DNA of 64,000 nucleotides from JBBQUN01 sp963717115 (GCA_963717115.1 CAVQVO010000002.1:705660-769659); one strand, 5' to 3'; shown: positions 43,913 through 52,949, counted from the stretch's first letter. A program made the numbers and translations. Notes: generated by a model from the letters alone, not told the origin.

Positions 43913-44778
43913 CCACCCTGAGTGCCGACGACCGGGTCGGCAGCGACTCCGCCGCGACCTTCGCCCGGGAGCATCCGACCCTGGTCCGGCTCGGCCGAGC
44001 CGGCTGGGTCGCCAAGGGTGTCGTCTACACCCTGACGGGTCTGCTCGCATTCGCCGTTGCGCTCCAGTCGGCCGGGTCGACCGGCGGCGGCAGCGGGGAG
44101 GCAAGCCAGTCCGGTGCCATCGCCACGCTCGCCGAGCAGCCGGCGGGTGCTGCGCTCCTCGTCCTCGTTGCCCTCGGGTTGCTGCTCTACATCGCCTGGC
44201 GGCTGGTGACGGTGATCCTGCCGGCCGAGAACGAGGCCCATGCCTGGTTGGCACGGGCCGGCTACCTGGCGAGTGCGGTGTCGTACACCTTCCTTGCCTG
44301 GTCGGCGGTGTCGATTGCCAGGAGCCCCGGCACCAGCGAGGGCAGCGAGGACGCCCGGGTCGAGCAGTTGACCCGAGACGTGTTGTCGACCACCGGCGGA
44401 CGGTCGGCGATCCTCGTGGTCGCGGCGATCATCCTCGGGATCGGTGGCTACTTCCTGCACAAGGGAGCATCCGCCGGCTTCGAATCGGATCTGGGCCCGG
44501 GTGGCGTCGGCCCCGTTTCGGAAACGGCGCTCGTCACGATGGGCCGCCTGGGCTGGGTCGGCCGGGGCCTGATGATGGAGCTCATCGGGGTCTTCCTCGC
44601 CCAGGCGGCGATCACCTTCGACCCCGACGACGCCGTCGGGCTCGACGGTGCACTCCGCAAGGTCGCCGGAACCACGCCCGGAACGGTCCTGACCGCCGTC
44701 GTGGCGGTCGGCCTCATCCTGTACGGCGTCTACTGCGTCCTCAGCGCCCCGCGCCGCCGGCTGGTCGGAGCCGATTGA
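43909..44778 (+). CDS. DUF1206 family membrane protein
   Basis: A 289-residue membrane protein with six helices arranged as three similar pairs. Each pair begins with LGRAGWVAKGVVYTLTGLLAF, LARAGYLASAVSYTFLAW or MGRLGWVGRGLMMELIGVF. This GRxGWxxxGxxY repeat is the hallmark of DUF1206. It is widespread in actinobacteria and of unknown role. The start overlaps the lipid-kinase stop (ATGA) with AGGAG upstream. Part of the five-gene PAP2/kinase operon. Confidence 0.92.
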   Translation: MTTLSADDRVGSDSAATFAREHPTLVRLGRAGWVAKGVVYTLTGLLAFAVALQSAGSTGGGSGEASQSGAIATLAEQPAGAALLVLVALGLLLYIAWRLVTVILPAENEAHAWLARAGYLASAVSYTFLAWSAVSIARSPGTSEGSEDARVEQLTRDVLSTTGGRSAILVVAAIILGIGGYFLHKGASAGFESDLGPGGVGPVSETALVTMGRLGWVGRGLMMELIGVFLAQAAITFDPDDAVGLDGALRKVAGTTPGTVLTAVVAVGLILYGVYCVLSAPRRRLVGAD

Positions 44779-44779
44779 G

Positions 44780-45577
44780 ATGGACGCTCGCAAGGCCCAG
44801 CCTCGTTCCGCACCGCCGTCGCTTCCCTGGTGGAAGTCGACCTGGCCGTTGGGGCGGCGGGAATGGTCGACCGCCGCCGTTGCCTTCGTCACCGTCGTTG
44901 CCGTCTCCACCATCGCCGGCCTGGCCCTGACCGATTGGTTCGCCCCGAACGCCATCACCCGCGCCGACGTTGCGGTGTCGGAACGACTGGTCGAGCTGCG
45001 AACCCCCGCCCGTACCGACGCCGCCCACTGGGGCGCCCTGCTCTCGGACACGGCGACCAAGATCATCGCCACCACCCTGCTGGTCGCCGTTGTCGTCTCC
45101 TGGTGGCGACGATGGCACGACGCCGTGCTGATCGCCTTCAGCCTGATCTTCGAAGCCTCCGCCTTCGTCGTCACCAGTCACCTCGTCGGGCGGGCCCGGC
45201 CCGACGTGCCCCGGCTGCTCGACTCGCCCGTCGACACCAGCTTCCCGTCCGGGCATGTCGCCGCCGCCACCGTGTACCTCGCCCTCGCCGTCGTGGTCTG
45301 GTGGCACACCCGTTCGCGGATCGCAACGACCGCAACGGCGGCGGTCTGTGTCCTCATCGTGGTCGTCGTGGCCACCGCCCGGGTGTACCAGGGCATGCAT
45401 TTCCTCAGCGACGTCGTCGGTGGTGTCGCGCTCGGCGTGACCACCGTTGCGATCACCACGTGGCTCGTCGGCCGGTCGACCCGCGCCCCGTTGCCGACCG
45501 ACCGCGGATCCGACGCCCCGAGCCCGATGCCCGGAGACTCCCCGTCGACCGATCCCGCTTCGCTCGCCATCTCGTGA
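44780..45577 (+). CDS. PAP2-family membrane phosphatase, second copy
   Basis: A 265-residue protein with six membrane helices and the PAP2 motifs SHLVGRARPDVPRL (C1), DTSFPSGHVAAATV (C2) and ARVYQGMHFLSDVVGGV (C3, with catalytic His). A Pro/Ser-rich C-terminal tail (about 235-265) is variable. It starts 1 bp after DUF1206 and overlaps the next gene as GTGA. It is probably a lipid phosphatase distinct from the 42024 copy, since the two differ widely outside the motifs. Confidence 0.9.
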   Translation: MDARKAQPRSAPPSLPWWKSTWPLGRREWSTAAVAFVTVVAVSTIAGLALTDWFAPNAITRADVAVSERLVELRTPARTDAAHWGALLSDTATKIIATTLLVAVVVSWWRRWHDAVLIAFSLIFEASAFVVTSHLVGRARPDVPRLLDSPVDTSFPSGHVAAATVYLALAVVVWWHTRSRIATTATAAVCVLIVVVVATARVYQGMHFLSDVVGGVALGVTTVAITTWLVGRSTRAPLPTDRGSDAPSPMPGDSPSTDPASLAIS

Positions 45578-46113
45578 GCACCCCCGAAGCATCGCGCCGG
45601 TCGACCGACCTCGGTTTGGCTGCGGCCGGCGGCCTCGCAACGGCGATCGTCGGCTTCGGGGGGATGACCATCGTGGGCACTGTCGGGCAGTTCGAGGCCC
45701 GCCGTCTCCTCGATGCCGTCCTTCCGACGGTGCGGTTCGCGGCAACGGCCTACGTGACGGGCGGTGCGTCGATCCTCGCTCTGATGCTCACGCTCATCAC
45801 GTTCTCGATCTCCCACGACCTCGATTTCCATCGGAGCCACTACGCCCGGATCCGCCAGATCGCCCTCCTCACCACCGGCGTCATCGTCGCCTCGGTCGTG
45901 TTGCTCATGTTCCTCAGTTTCCCGGTCCAGGAAGCCGCCATGGACGCCGACTGGTATCGATGGGTGTACTACGCCATCCTGCTCGGCGGAGCCGCCACCG
46001 GAGGCGTGTTCATCTCGATCATCCTGCTGCTCTACTACGCCGTTCGAGGCCTCATCGGCATCGGCGAGGACCCCGAGACCAGCGGACTCGTGATCACCTC
46101 CCCCGACGACTGA
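45574..46113 (+). CDS. Membrane protein, function unknown
   Basis: A 179-residue protein with four predicted helices (about 15-35, 50-72, 92-112, 130-155). SISHDLDFHRSHYARIRQIALLTTGVIVASV forms the central loop and third helix, and the Asp/Glu-rich C-terminus is probably cytoplasmic. No family motif is recognised. The GTG overlaps the stop of the second PAP2 gene (GTGA), so it is co-translated and likely functions with the lipid phosphatase operon. Confidence 0.7.
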   Translation: MSTPEASRRSTDLGLAAAGGLATAIVGFGGMTIVGTVGQFEARRLLDAVLPTVRFAATAYVTGGASILALMLTLITFSISHDLDFHRSHYARIRQIALLTTGVIVASVVLLMFLSFPVQEAAMDADWYRWVYYAILLGGAATGGVFISIILLLYYAVRGLIGIGEDPETSGLVITSPDD

Positions 46114-46161
46114 ATCGTCCCCGGAATTCGGTTCGATCATCGGGTTTGACCCCCACCGGTA

Positions 46162-46173
46162 CGGGATATCCCG
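46162..46173. promoter_or_regulatory. Perfect 12-bp palindrome upstream of a lipoprotein gene
   Basis: CGGGATATCCCG ends 6 bp before the ATG at 46180. It may be an operator or overlap the ribosome-binding region, since the AGGAG-type site is missing. Nothing else in the window matches it exactly. Confidence 0.4.
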
Positions 46174-46179
46174 GCTTCC

Positions 46180-46467
46180 ATGACAACCAACCAGGACATC
46201 GAACCCCTGACCACCATCCAGCCGAATCGTGCGCTCCGTCGCAAGAGTCGTCGGCTGGCCGCAGCCGGTCTGCTCGTCGCCGTCGGGCTCACGTTCACCG
46301 CGTGCAGCGACGACGACGGCGACAGCACCGACATCGACAACCCGGTGGACGGCGTCGACGATCAGGTCGACGACGGAGCCGAGGACATCGAAGAGAACAT
46401 CGACAGCGAGACCGACGACACGACCGACGACATGACCGACGACACCACCGAGGACACCACCGAGTAG
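46180..46467 (+). CDS. Small acidic lipoprotein
   Basis: A 95-residue protein. A basic N-terminus and hydrophobic helix (about 25-40) end in the lipobox TFTAC. The mature chain is almost entirely Asp, Glu and Thr, ending DDTTDDMTDDTTEDTTE, a low-complexity repeat that could bind cations or be disordered. The family is unknown. It is followed by a strong hairpin (46492-46525). Confidence 0.7.
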   Translation: MTTNQDIEPLTTIQPNRALRRKSRRLAAAGLLVAVGLTFTACSDDDGDSTDIDNPVDGVDDQVDDGAEDIEENIDSETDDTTDDMTDDTTEDTTE

Positions 46468-46491
46468 GCGAACGCCAGGAGCACCGCATCA

Positions 46492-46525
46492 GATCCCGCC
46501 GGCGCAGCGTTGCGTCGGCGGGATC
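46492..46525. terminator. Bidirectional terminator hairpin
   Basis: GATCCCGCCGGCGCA pairs with TGCGTCGGCGGGATC (14 of 15 bases) around a 4-base loop. It lies between the convergent lipoprotein and TM-coiled-coil genes. No long T tract follows, as is common in GC-rich actinobacteria. Confidence 0.65.
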
Positions 46526-46537
46526 GCCGCGTCTGCC

Positions 46538-47365
46538 TCAGCGTCTCGTGAGGTTCGGCACCTGCCCGAGCATCGTGGCCGCAACGAGGCCCAGGAGCAG
46601 CAGGCGGAGCGTCAGCAGGCTGACCTCACCGTCGTCGAGGTCGAGCGACGAGTTCGTGTCGGCGACGTCGTCGGCCAGCACCTCGAGGTCGTCGGTGGTT
46701 CGTCGCAGCTCGATTGCCACCGAGCGCAGATCGTCGACGAACGTCCGCATCTCGGGTCCCAACCGCTCGGCGTCGAGGGCCAGTCGCTCGAGCGAACCTC
46801 CGGCCTCGGCCAGGTCGTCCCGCAGCGGATCGAGGTCCTCGGTGAGCGTGGAGTCGGTCAACGGGGAACTCCGCACCCCCAGATCGAACGGCAGCGACTC
46901 CAACACGGCGTCGACCTGGTCGAGCGTCGCCTGGACCTGCGTGAGACTGTCGTCGAGCGAATCGATCACCGGCGGCAGGGTCGCCGTCACGTCACTGACG
47001 TCGTTGGCGACGACGGCGGTGGAGTCCGAGACCGCAGCGGCCGCCTCGATCGAATCAGCAGCCCCGTCGAGCGCATCGGCCGTCGCCAGCGCGGTGCCGG
47101 TGGAGCCGCGCAGCGACTCCTCGACCGAGGCGAGCGCGGTCGAGGCCCGACCGAGCGATTCATTGGCGCCGAGTTCGACCGAACCGATCGCCACCCAGCC
47201 GACCGACCCCACGGTGATCGCCAGCAACATCGACGCCAGCGCGAACAGACGCGGTGTCCCGACCTCGCCAACGGTGGGCCGCCGACGCGACCGGTCGACG
47301 ATCTCGGTCTCGTCCGGTTCGGATTCCAACACGGCTGCTGGGTACCCCCCGCCGGCCTCGCCCAA
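46538..47365 (-). CDS. Membrane protein with long extracytoplasmic coiled coil
   Basis: A 275-residue protein. The N-terminus is cytoplasmic (about 1-40). One helix (about 42-65, FALASMLLAITVGSVGWVAI) leads to a 180-residue helical, Asp/Ser/Ala-rich segment with heptads, and a last helix (about 250-270) returns to the membrane. The layout resembles the sensor part of chemoreceptors or pilus-length-type proteins without any signalling domain. No function is assigned. It is convergent with the lipoprotein and divergent from the fasciclin gene. Confidence 0.65.
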   Translation of the reverse strand: MGEAGGGYPAAVLESEPDETEIVDRSRRRPTVGEVGTPRLFALASMLLAITVGSVGWVAIGSVELGANESLGRASTALASVEESLRGSTGTALATADALDGAADSIEAAAAVSDSTAVVANDVSDVTATLPPVIDSLDDSLTQVQATLDQVDAVLESLPFDLGVRSSPLTDSTLTEDLDPLRDDLAEAGGSLERLALDAERLGPEMRTFVDDLRSVAIELRRTTDDLEVLADDVADTNSSLDLDDGEVSLLTLRLLLLGLVAATMLGQVPNLTRR

Positions 47366-47458
47366 ACCCCGGCATCGCTCCGGACCCGACGAGGCACGGC
47401 GTTTGTGGGGCGCCGATCCGGGTACGGATTCCCCGCCGACGAACGGAAGGGGACGAAG

Positions 47459-48043
47459 ATGGACAGCGGGGGATCGACGATCGCACCCAGGGGTGCCGGA
47501 GCGGCGCTGCTCGCCATCGCGCTGATGCTGTCGGCCTGCGCCTCGGGATCCGACGAGGCCACCAACGTGGTGGACGACGCGGCCGGCGGGGTCAGCTCGC
47601 TCCAGGACTCACTCGTCGGTGACGACGTCGAGCCTGCAGGCCGTGACCTTCGGGCGATGATCGACGAACCCGACCTGTCGTCGCTGTACTCCGCGATGGA
47701 TCTGATCGGGTTCGGCGAGTTGGCGCAAGAGGAAGCCGTCACCTTCTTCGCCCCGAACGACCAGGCTTTCTCGGCCATGGACGCCGACGCCATGTCGGAG
47801 CTCCTGGCCGATCCCGAGCAACTGCGCGGCGTCCTGCTCGACCACCTGGTCGCCGAGACCCTGACTACCTCGGATCTCGGGGACGTCACGGAGGTGACCA
47901 GCCTGGGCGGACTGACCCTGGTCTTCGAGACGAGTGGGCCCGTTCCGACCGTCAACGGCATCGAGATCGTGCGTTCGGACATCACGCTCGACAACGGGGT
48001 CGTCCACGTCATCGACGGCGTCCTGCTCGACGAGGCCTCGTGA
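47459..48043 (+). CDS. Fasciclin-domain lipoprotein
   Basis: A 194-residue surface protein with lipobox LMLSAC (Cys about 27). One fasciclin (FAS1) domain (about 60-190) has SLYSAMDLIGFGELAQEEAVTFFAPNDQAFSAM, LLDHLVAETLTTSDL and the C-terminal NGVVHVIDGVLL. FAS1 domains mediate adhesion or bind small hydrophobic ligands. AAGGGGA precedes the ATG. The stop overlaps the ABC ATPase GTG, so it is the first gene of a four-gene coupled operon and may bind a substrate or partner of the exporter. Confidence 0.92.
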   Translation: MDSGGSTIAPRGAGAALLAIALMLSACASGSDEATNVVDDAAGGVSSLQDSLVGDDVEPAGRDLRAMIDEPDLSSLYSAMDLIGFGELAQEEAVTFFAPNDQAFSAMDADAMSELLADPEQLRGVLLDHLVAETLTTSDLGDVTEVTSLGGLTLVFETSGPVPTVNGIEIVRSDITLDNGVVHVIDGVLLDEAS

Positions 48044-49044
48044 CCGGCGACGCCGAGCCGCCGTCACGCGGCGACGGCTCGGTCGATCCCGTCATCGAGA
48101 CCCGGAGGATCTCGAAGCACTTCGGTGACGTCAGGGCCCTGAACGACCTGACCCTCACCGTGGAGCCCGGCGAGATCGTCGGCGTGATCGGACCGAGCGG
48201 CTCCGGCAAGACCACGGCCGTCCGGTTGGTGATCGGGGCCTATCGGGCGTCGAGTGGGGATCTCCGGCTCTGGGGGACACCGGCCGAGGAGGTGACGTCC
48301 CGGATGCGGGCCGACATCGGTTACCTCCCGCAGCACCCGGCGCTGCTGCCCGACCTCTCGATCCGGGAGAACCTGCACCTGCACGCCTCGCTGGTCGGGG
48401 TCGGGATGTTCCGGCGGTCTCGCCGATTCGGCGAGATGCTCGATCTCGTCAAGCTCTCCGAGCAGGCCGGGACGAAGGTCGCCAACGCCTCGGGCGGCAT
48501 GCAGCGCCGGGCCGCGCTTGCCGCGGCGTTGCTGCATCGTCCCCGCCTGCTGGTGTTGGACGAGCCGACCGCCGGGATCGATCCGGTGCTGCGCCACGAC
48601 CTGTGGCGCCATTTCGGCGACCTGTCCGATGCCGGTCGGACGCTGCTCGTGACCACCCAGTACGTCGGCGAGGCCACCTACTGCGACCGGGTCGCCGTGA
48701 TCGTCGAGGGGGATCTCATCGCCTTCGACACCCCGAAGGGCCTGCGCCATCAGGTGTTCGGCGGCGACGTCGTCGACGTCACCTTCGAACGAAACGTGCC
48801 CGTGGATCAGCTCGAGCCGATCTCCCGGCTCCCCGGGGTTCGGGGCGAGCCCGAGATCACCGGGCGGAACTCGCTGAGTGTCGTCGGAGACTCGGCCGGC
48901 GAGCTGATCGCCGCACTGGGTCCCCTGCTGACGAACGCCGGCCACCCGGCGACCTCGATGGAGGAGCGCATCGTCGACTTCGACGCCATGTTCGTCGAAC
49001 TGGTGCGATCCCACTCCCGGACCACGGAGGTCGGAACGTCGTGA
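48040..49044 (+). CDS. ABC transporter ATP-binding protein
   Basis: A 334-residue ABC ATPase with Walker A GPSGSGKTT, Q-loop LPQHPAL, signature NASGGMQRRAALAAALL, Walker B LLVLDEPTAGID and switch His in LLVTTQ-type context (Gln at the H-loop place, which is less common). A C-terminal extension (about 240-334, with DVVDVTFERNVPVDQLEPI) is as in DrrA/CcmA-type drug or lipid exporters. The GTG start overlaps the fasciclin stop and the gene overlaps its permease (GTGA). The H-loop His-to-Gln change may lower hydrolysis. Confidence 0.92.
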   Translation: MTGDAEPPSRGDGSVDPVIETRRISKHFGDVRALNDLTLTVEPGEIVGVIGPSGSGKTTAVRLVIGAYRASSGDLRLWGTPAEEVTSRMRADIGYLPQHPALLPDLSIRENLHLHASLVGVGMFRRSRRFGEMLDLVKLSEQAGTKVANASGGMQRRAALAAALLHRPRLLVLDEPTAGIDPVLRHDLWRHFGDLSDAGRTLLVTTQYVGEATYCDRVAVIVEGDLIAFDTPKGLRHQVFGGDVVDVTFERNVPVDQLEPISRLPGVRGEPEITGRNSLSVVGDSAGELIAALGPLLTNAGHPATSMEERIVDFDAMFVELVRSHSRTTEVGTS

Positions 49045-50549
49045 GGTGGCTCGTCGCGTTCCAGGGGTTCGTGCGACGCGAGCTCCGCAGTGCCCTCGGC
49101 CAGCCGCGGCTGCTGCTCGTGCTCGTCTTCGGCCCCTTCGCCATCCTGCTGCTCTTCGGTGGCGGGTACCGCAACGAGACGATCAGCCTGCAGACGCTGT
49201 TCGTGGCGCCGGAGAACGAGACACTGCGGGCCCGGATCCTCGAGAACCAGGAGGAATACGAGGACTACGTGGTGCCCGTGGGGTTCACCGACGACCTCTT
49301 CGAGGCCCAGTCCCGCCTCCGGTCCGACGAGGTCGATCTCGTGGTCGTCTTCCCGCCCGATCCCGAGGAACGGCTCCGAGCCGGCGAGCGCGTCGAGATC
49401 GTCGTCCTGCACGACAAGATCGATCCCATCCAATTGGCCGCGGTCGACATCGCCGCCGAGGTGGCGGTGGCGCAGATCAACGCCGGCGTGGTGACCCAGA
49501 TCGTGCAGATCGGCCAGGACGAGCTCGACGCCGAGGGTTCCCGCATCGACGAACTGCTGGCCCTGTCCGACCGGTTGGATCAGGCGACCGCATCACGGAG
49601 CGACGACGAGATCGAGCAGATCTCGGCCGAACTCGACGAGGGATTGGCCACCGTGTCGAGGGCCGCCGACACTTCGGCGGCGATGCTCGAGGTGATGGGC
49701 AGCGACCCGGTCGCCGCCGACGAGCGTGAACGAACCCAGCAGCTCCGCGCCGATCTCGACGAGGCGACGGACATGCTGACGGACATCCGGCGCGACCCTG
49801 CCGCCCAGGACGCACCCCAGCGAGCGGTGGCGTTGAACGCCACGATCCAGGAGCTGGCCGATCCGCTGCAGGAACTCCGGACGATCCCGGCCTCGGTGCT
49901 GGTCCGGCCGTTCGAGCAGAACTCCGAGAGCATCGTGGGACGCAGCATCACCCCGGTCGACTTCTTCGTCCCCTCGGCGATCGCCCTGCTGATCCAACAT
50001 GCCGCCCTGACCTTCTCGGCCCTGACGATCGTCGGCGACCGCAACCTCCGGCTGATGGAGCAGTACCGCGTCGCCTCGACGCCCCCCTCGGCGATCCTGC
50101 TCGGCAAGGCGGTGGCCTTCGTGGTCGTCGGCGGCGTGCTTGCTGCAGCGCTGGTGGCGCTCGTGCGCTACGGGCTCGGCGTCACGGTGAGCGGAACGTT
50201 CGGGGCGCTCGCCGTGGTGTTCGCGCTGCTCCTGGCATCCTCGGTCGCCTTCGGGCTCGTGCTGTCGCTGATCTCGCGATCCGACACCCAGGCGGTCCAG
50301 TTCGCCATGCTCAGCCTGCTCGCCAGCATGTTCTTCGGAGGGTTCTTCCTCAGCCTCGACGCCCTGCGATACCCGTTCAAGGCCATCTCCTGGCTGCTGC
50401 CCGTGACGTTCGCCATCCGGGGTCTCCAGGACGTCGTGCTCCGGGGAGTCGACCCGGCGCCGATCGACCTGCTCGGGCTCGCGGCCATCACGGTCGTCGC
50501 TGCGACCACGGCCTGGGTCCTGTTGCGCCGGGAGATCCGACCTCGATGA
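49041..50549 (+). CDS. ABC-2 type exporter permease
   Basis: A 502-residue membrane protein. One N-terminal helix (about 20-40) is followed by a large extracytoplasmic domain (about 42-310) that contains a coiled-coil segment near 160-290. Five or six helices then occur at about 312-500, ending in the canonical PFKAISWLLPVTFAIRGLQDVVLRG. This layout matches YhgE/Pip- or YbhR-type exporters, whose large domain may engage a partner such as the fasciclin protein. GTG start, coupled by overlap to ATPase and AI-2E-like genes. Confidence 0.9.
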   Translation: MRWLVAFQGFVRRELRSALGQPRLLLVLVFGPFAILLLFGGGYRNETISLQTLFVAPENETLRARILENQEEYEDYVVPVGFTDDLFEAQSRLRSDEVDLVVVFPPDPEERLRAGERVEIVVLHDKIDPIQLAAVDIAAEVAVAQINAGVVTQIVQIGQDELDAEGSRIDELLALSDRLDQATASRSDDEIEQISAELDEGLATVSRAADTSAAMLEVMGSDPVAADERERTQQLRADLDEATDMLTDIRRDPAAQDAPQRAVALNATIQELADPLQELRTIPASVLVRPFEQNSESIVGRSITPVDFFVPSAIALLIQHAALTFSALTIVGDRNLRLMEQYRVASTPPSAILLGKAVAFVVVGGVLAAALVALVRYGLGVTVSGTFGALAVVFALLLASSVAFGLVLSLISRSDTQAVQFAMLSLLASMFFGGFFLSLDALRYPFKAISWLLPVTFAIRGLQDVVLRGVDPAPIDLLGLAAITVVAATTAWVLLRREIRPR

Positions 50550-52795
50550 TCGAGTCGACCCTCCCCGATCACCGGCGGGATCCACCGGCGTCGGGGGCAT
50601 CGCAACCGACCGGCACGCCGCCTCGGAACCGACCCATCCAGGCACACCTGAGCCTTCCCGTCCTGGCCAAGGTCGGGCTCGTCGTCGTCGCCACGGTCGT
50701 GGTGGTGGCGGCGATCGGACGGGCCCAGCAGCTCCTGGGGCTGATCCTCATGGCGGCGGTGCTGTCGGCGACGGTCGCTCCGCTCATCACGTGGGCAACG
50801 AGGTTCACCCGGTTGGTCGCGGCCAACGTCGTGGTCCACCTCTTGGCCCTCGTCGTGATCGTGTCGGCGACCGGCGTCGTGGTGCAGCGCATCCAGGTCG
50901 AGTCGGACCATCTCGAGGCCTACACCGCCGACCAGCTCGAAGAGTTCGGCCCGGGCGGGCCCTCCCTCTTCGAGCGGGCCGGGATCGCGTCGCGCGTGAG
51001 CGAGGCCACGGCGGGCTGGGGAACGACCGCCGTCGTCGGCGACGACGCTGCGTCGGGCATGGCCATGCGGGCCTCGCAACTGTTGGTGGTGCTGGTACTC
51101 AGCGCGTTCCTGACCCTCCAGGGCGACCGGCTGGTCGACGCCGCGATCCGAGGCACGCCCGACCGCGACCGACGCCGCCTGATGCGATCGATCTGGGACG
51201 ACGGGGTCGGGGCCGGGGCCCGAGTCGTCCGCCGAACCCTCCTCGTCGGGCTCGCCAACGGGGTTGCCGCAGCGATCGTCGCCTCGACGTTCGGGCTCCC
51301 GGGCGCCACACTGATCGGCTTCTGGGCCGGACTCGCGTCGTCGGTTCCCCTCGTCGGTCTCGCCATCGGGTGGCTCCCCCTCCTCGTGGTGGCTCTCCTC
51401 GACGGCGGCGGCACTCGGGCAGCGGTGGTCGGCTTGGTGGTCGTGATCGCCATCGCCGTGTCGAGCGCGGCCCGTTGCCGGACGGGGTGCGCCGGACCCG
51501 GAGCACTCCCGACCACCCTCGGCATCGCCGTCGGACTGAGCGCCGCCGGTGTCCCGGGGGCCGTGGTCGGGGTCTTCGCGGTGGCCGCCCTCGCCCGGGT
51601 CGTCTCGTCGGACTGGCCGCTCGTGGTGAGCCTGTGGTCATCGGTTTCGGCGAACGAGCCGGAGCAAGCAACGCCGACGCCGCCGTCGTTCGGAACCGAA
51701 GGGGCCGAGGAGCCGGTGGTGGTGCACCCTCGCCGTGACGGCGTCTTCGTCGATCTGTCGACGGCGACGCTGCTCCGCATCTCGGCGTTGGTCGTTGTGG
51801 CCTTCATGGTGCAGCTCTCGCTCTCGAGGATCGGCTCGGTCCTGATCTGGACGCTCGTCGGCGTGCTCATCGCCATCGGGCTCGACCGACCGGTCACCTG
51901 GTTGGAACGGCGTTCGCCGGTACCCCGCTCGATCGTCGTGATCCTCGGCGCGTCGGTCTTCGCCCTGGCGCTCGTCGGTCTCGGCGTCTCGGCCCGCGGC
52001 GGCATCGCCGGGATCGGTTCGGTCGACGACGACATCCCCCGCCTGGTCGAGACCCTCGAGTCGCTGCCGGTGGTCGGGGCGGGCCTTCGCAACCGGGATC
52101 TCGCTTCGACGTTCGAGGACGCACGACGGGCCGCACCCCGCCTCCTCGACGCCAGCCCGCTCGCCGGCCGGGTCGTGGATGTCGTCGGCGGGGGGCTCGT
52201 CGCGTTGTTCTGGATCGTTGCGGCCGCCCTGGCGGTCCTCGTCGACGGTCCTCGGGTCGTCGCCGCCATCGACCGCCGGGTCCCGGCCACCCGCACCCGA
52301 CAGGTGTCGAGGATCGCCGGCGCCGCCCGATCGGCCCTGGCCGGGTACGTCGCCGGTTCGGCCCTCGTCGCCTCGATCAACGCTTTCCTGGTCGGGGTGA
52401 TGGCCGCGGTCACCGGAACCCCGATGCCCTTGGTGCTCGCCCTGTGGGCCTTCGCGTGGAACTTCGTCCCCCAGATCGGCGCCGTCATCGGATGGACCCC
52501 GGTCCTCGTGCTCGCCGTGCTGGCGAACCCCGTCGTCGGCGGGCTGTGCCTGTTCTTCTTCGTCATCTACCAGGCGGTCGAGAACAACCTCATCCAGCCG
52601 ACGATCGTCGGTCACGCCGTCGACATCAGCCCGCTCGCCGCCCTGGCGTCGGCCCTGTTCGGCGCGGCGATCGCCGGACTGGTCGGCGCCGTTCTGGCCA
52701 TTCCGCTCGTCGCCGTCGTCCACGCGATCCGCAACGAGGTGGCCAGCGAGGACTTCCCCCGGTCCCGCCCCGTCCACCGCGCCCCCCTCCCCTGA
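50546..52795 (+). CDS. Double-length AI-2E-family transporter
   Basis: A 749-residue protein consisting of two related halves. Half 1 (about 38-365) has LGLILMAAVLSATVAPLITW and FGLPGATLIGFWAGLASSVPLVGLAIGWLPLLVVALL. Half 2 (about 405-740) has VLIWTLVGVLIAIGLDRPVTWLERR, FAWNFVPQIGAVIGWTPVLVLAVL and VIYQAVENNLIQPTIVG, the strongest PF01594-type motifs. Normal members are 330-380 residues with 7-8 helices, so this is a tandem fusion. Half 1 is more degenerate. Family members include proton-coupled transporters, and the substrate here is unknown. Last gene of the fasciclin-ABC operon (ATGA overlap). Confidence 0.85.
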   Translation: MIESTLPDHRRDPPASGASQPTGTPPRNRPIQAHLSLPVLAKVGLVVVATVVVVAAIGRAQQLLGLILMAAVLSATVAPLITWATRFTRLVAANVVVHLLALVVIVSATGVVVQRIQVESDHLEAYTADQLEEFGPGGPSLFERAGIASRVSEATAGWGTTAVVGDDAASGMAMRASQLLVVLVLSAFLTLQGDRLVDAAIRGTPDRDRRRLMRSIWDDGVGAGARVVRRTLLVGLANGVAAAIVASTFGLPGATLIGFWAGLASSVPLVGLAIGWLPLLVVALLDGGGTRAAVVGLVVVIAIAVSSAARCRTGCAGPGALPTTLGIAVGLSAAGVPGAVVGVFAVAALARVVSSDWPLVVSLWSSVSANEPEQATPTPPSFGTEGAEEPVVVHPRRDGVFVDLSTATLLRISALVVVAFMVQLSLSRIGSVLIWTLVGVLIAIGLDRPVTWLERRSPVPRSIVVILGASVFALALVGLGVSARGGIAGIGSVDDDIPRLVETLESLPVVGAGLRNRDLASTFEDARRAAPRLLDASPLAGRVVDVVGGGLVALFWIVAAALAVLVDGPRVVAAIDRRVPATRTRQVSRIAGAARSALAGYVAGSALVASINAFLVGVMAAVTGTPMPLVLALWAFAWNFVPQIGAVIGWTPVLVLAVLANPVVGGLCLFFFVIYQAVENNLIQPTIVGHAVDISPLAALASALFGAAIAGLVGAVLAIPLVAVVHAIRNEVASEDFPRSRPVHRAPLP

Positions 52796-52949
52796 CCCCC
52801 ACCCCCCACCCCACCCACCCACCCCACCCCCTGGATTTCGAGAGCCTGAGCGCCGGATCTGGCGCTCAGGCTCTCGAAATCGGGGGGGTCGGGAGGATCG
52901 GGGGGGGTCGGGAGGATCGAAGGTTCCGGGAGGGAGCGGGAAACCGGTG
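52796..52949. other. Low-complexity convergent intergenic region
   Basis: C-rich stretch (ACCCCCC-type, about 52797-52830) then the 48-bp inverted repeat, then G-rich sequence with CGGGGGGGTCGGGAGGATC repeated (about 52881-52920). No gene is seen. Confidence 0.8.
52834..52881. repeat. REP-like perfect inverted repeat, copy 1
   Basis: Two 21-base arms (left arm begins GATTTCGAGAGCCTGAGCG, right arm is its exact complement) around the 6-base loop GGATCT. It sits between convergent stops. A second copy at 59731 keeps the core AGAGCCTGAGCG...CGCTCAGGCTCT. It may act as a terminator or a dispersed palindromic repeat. Confidence 0.85.
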
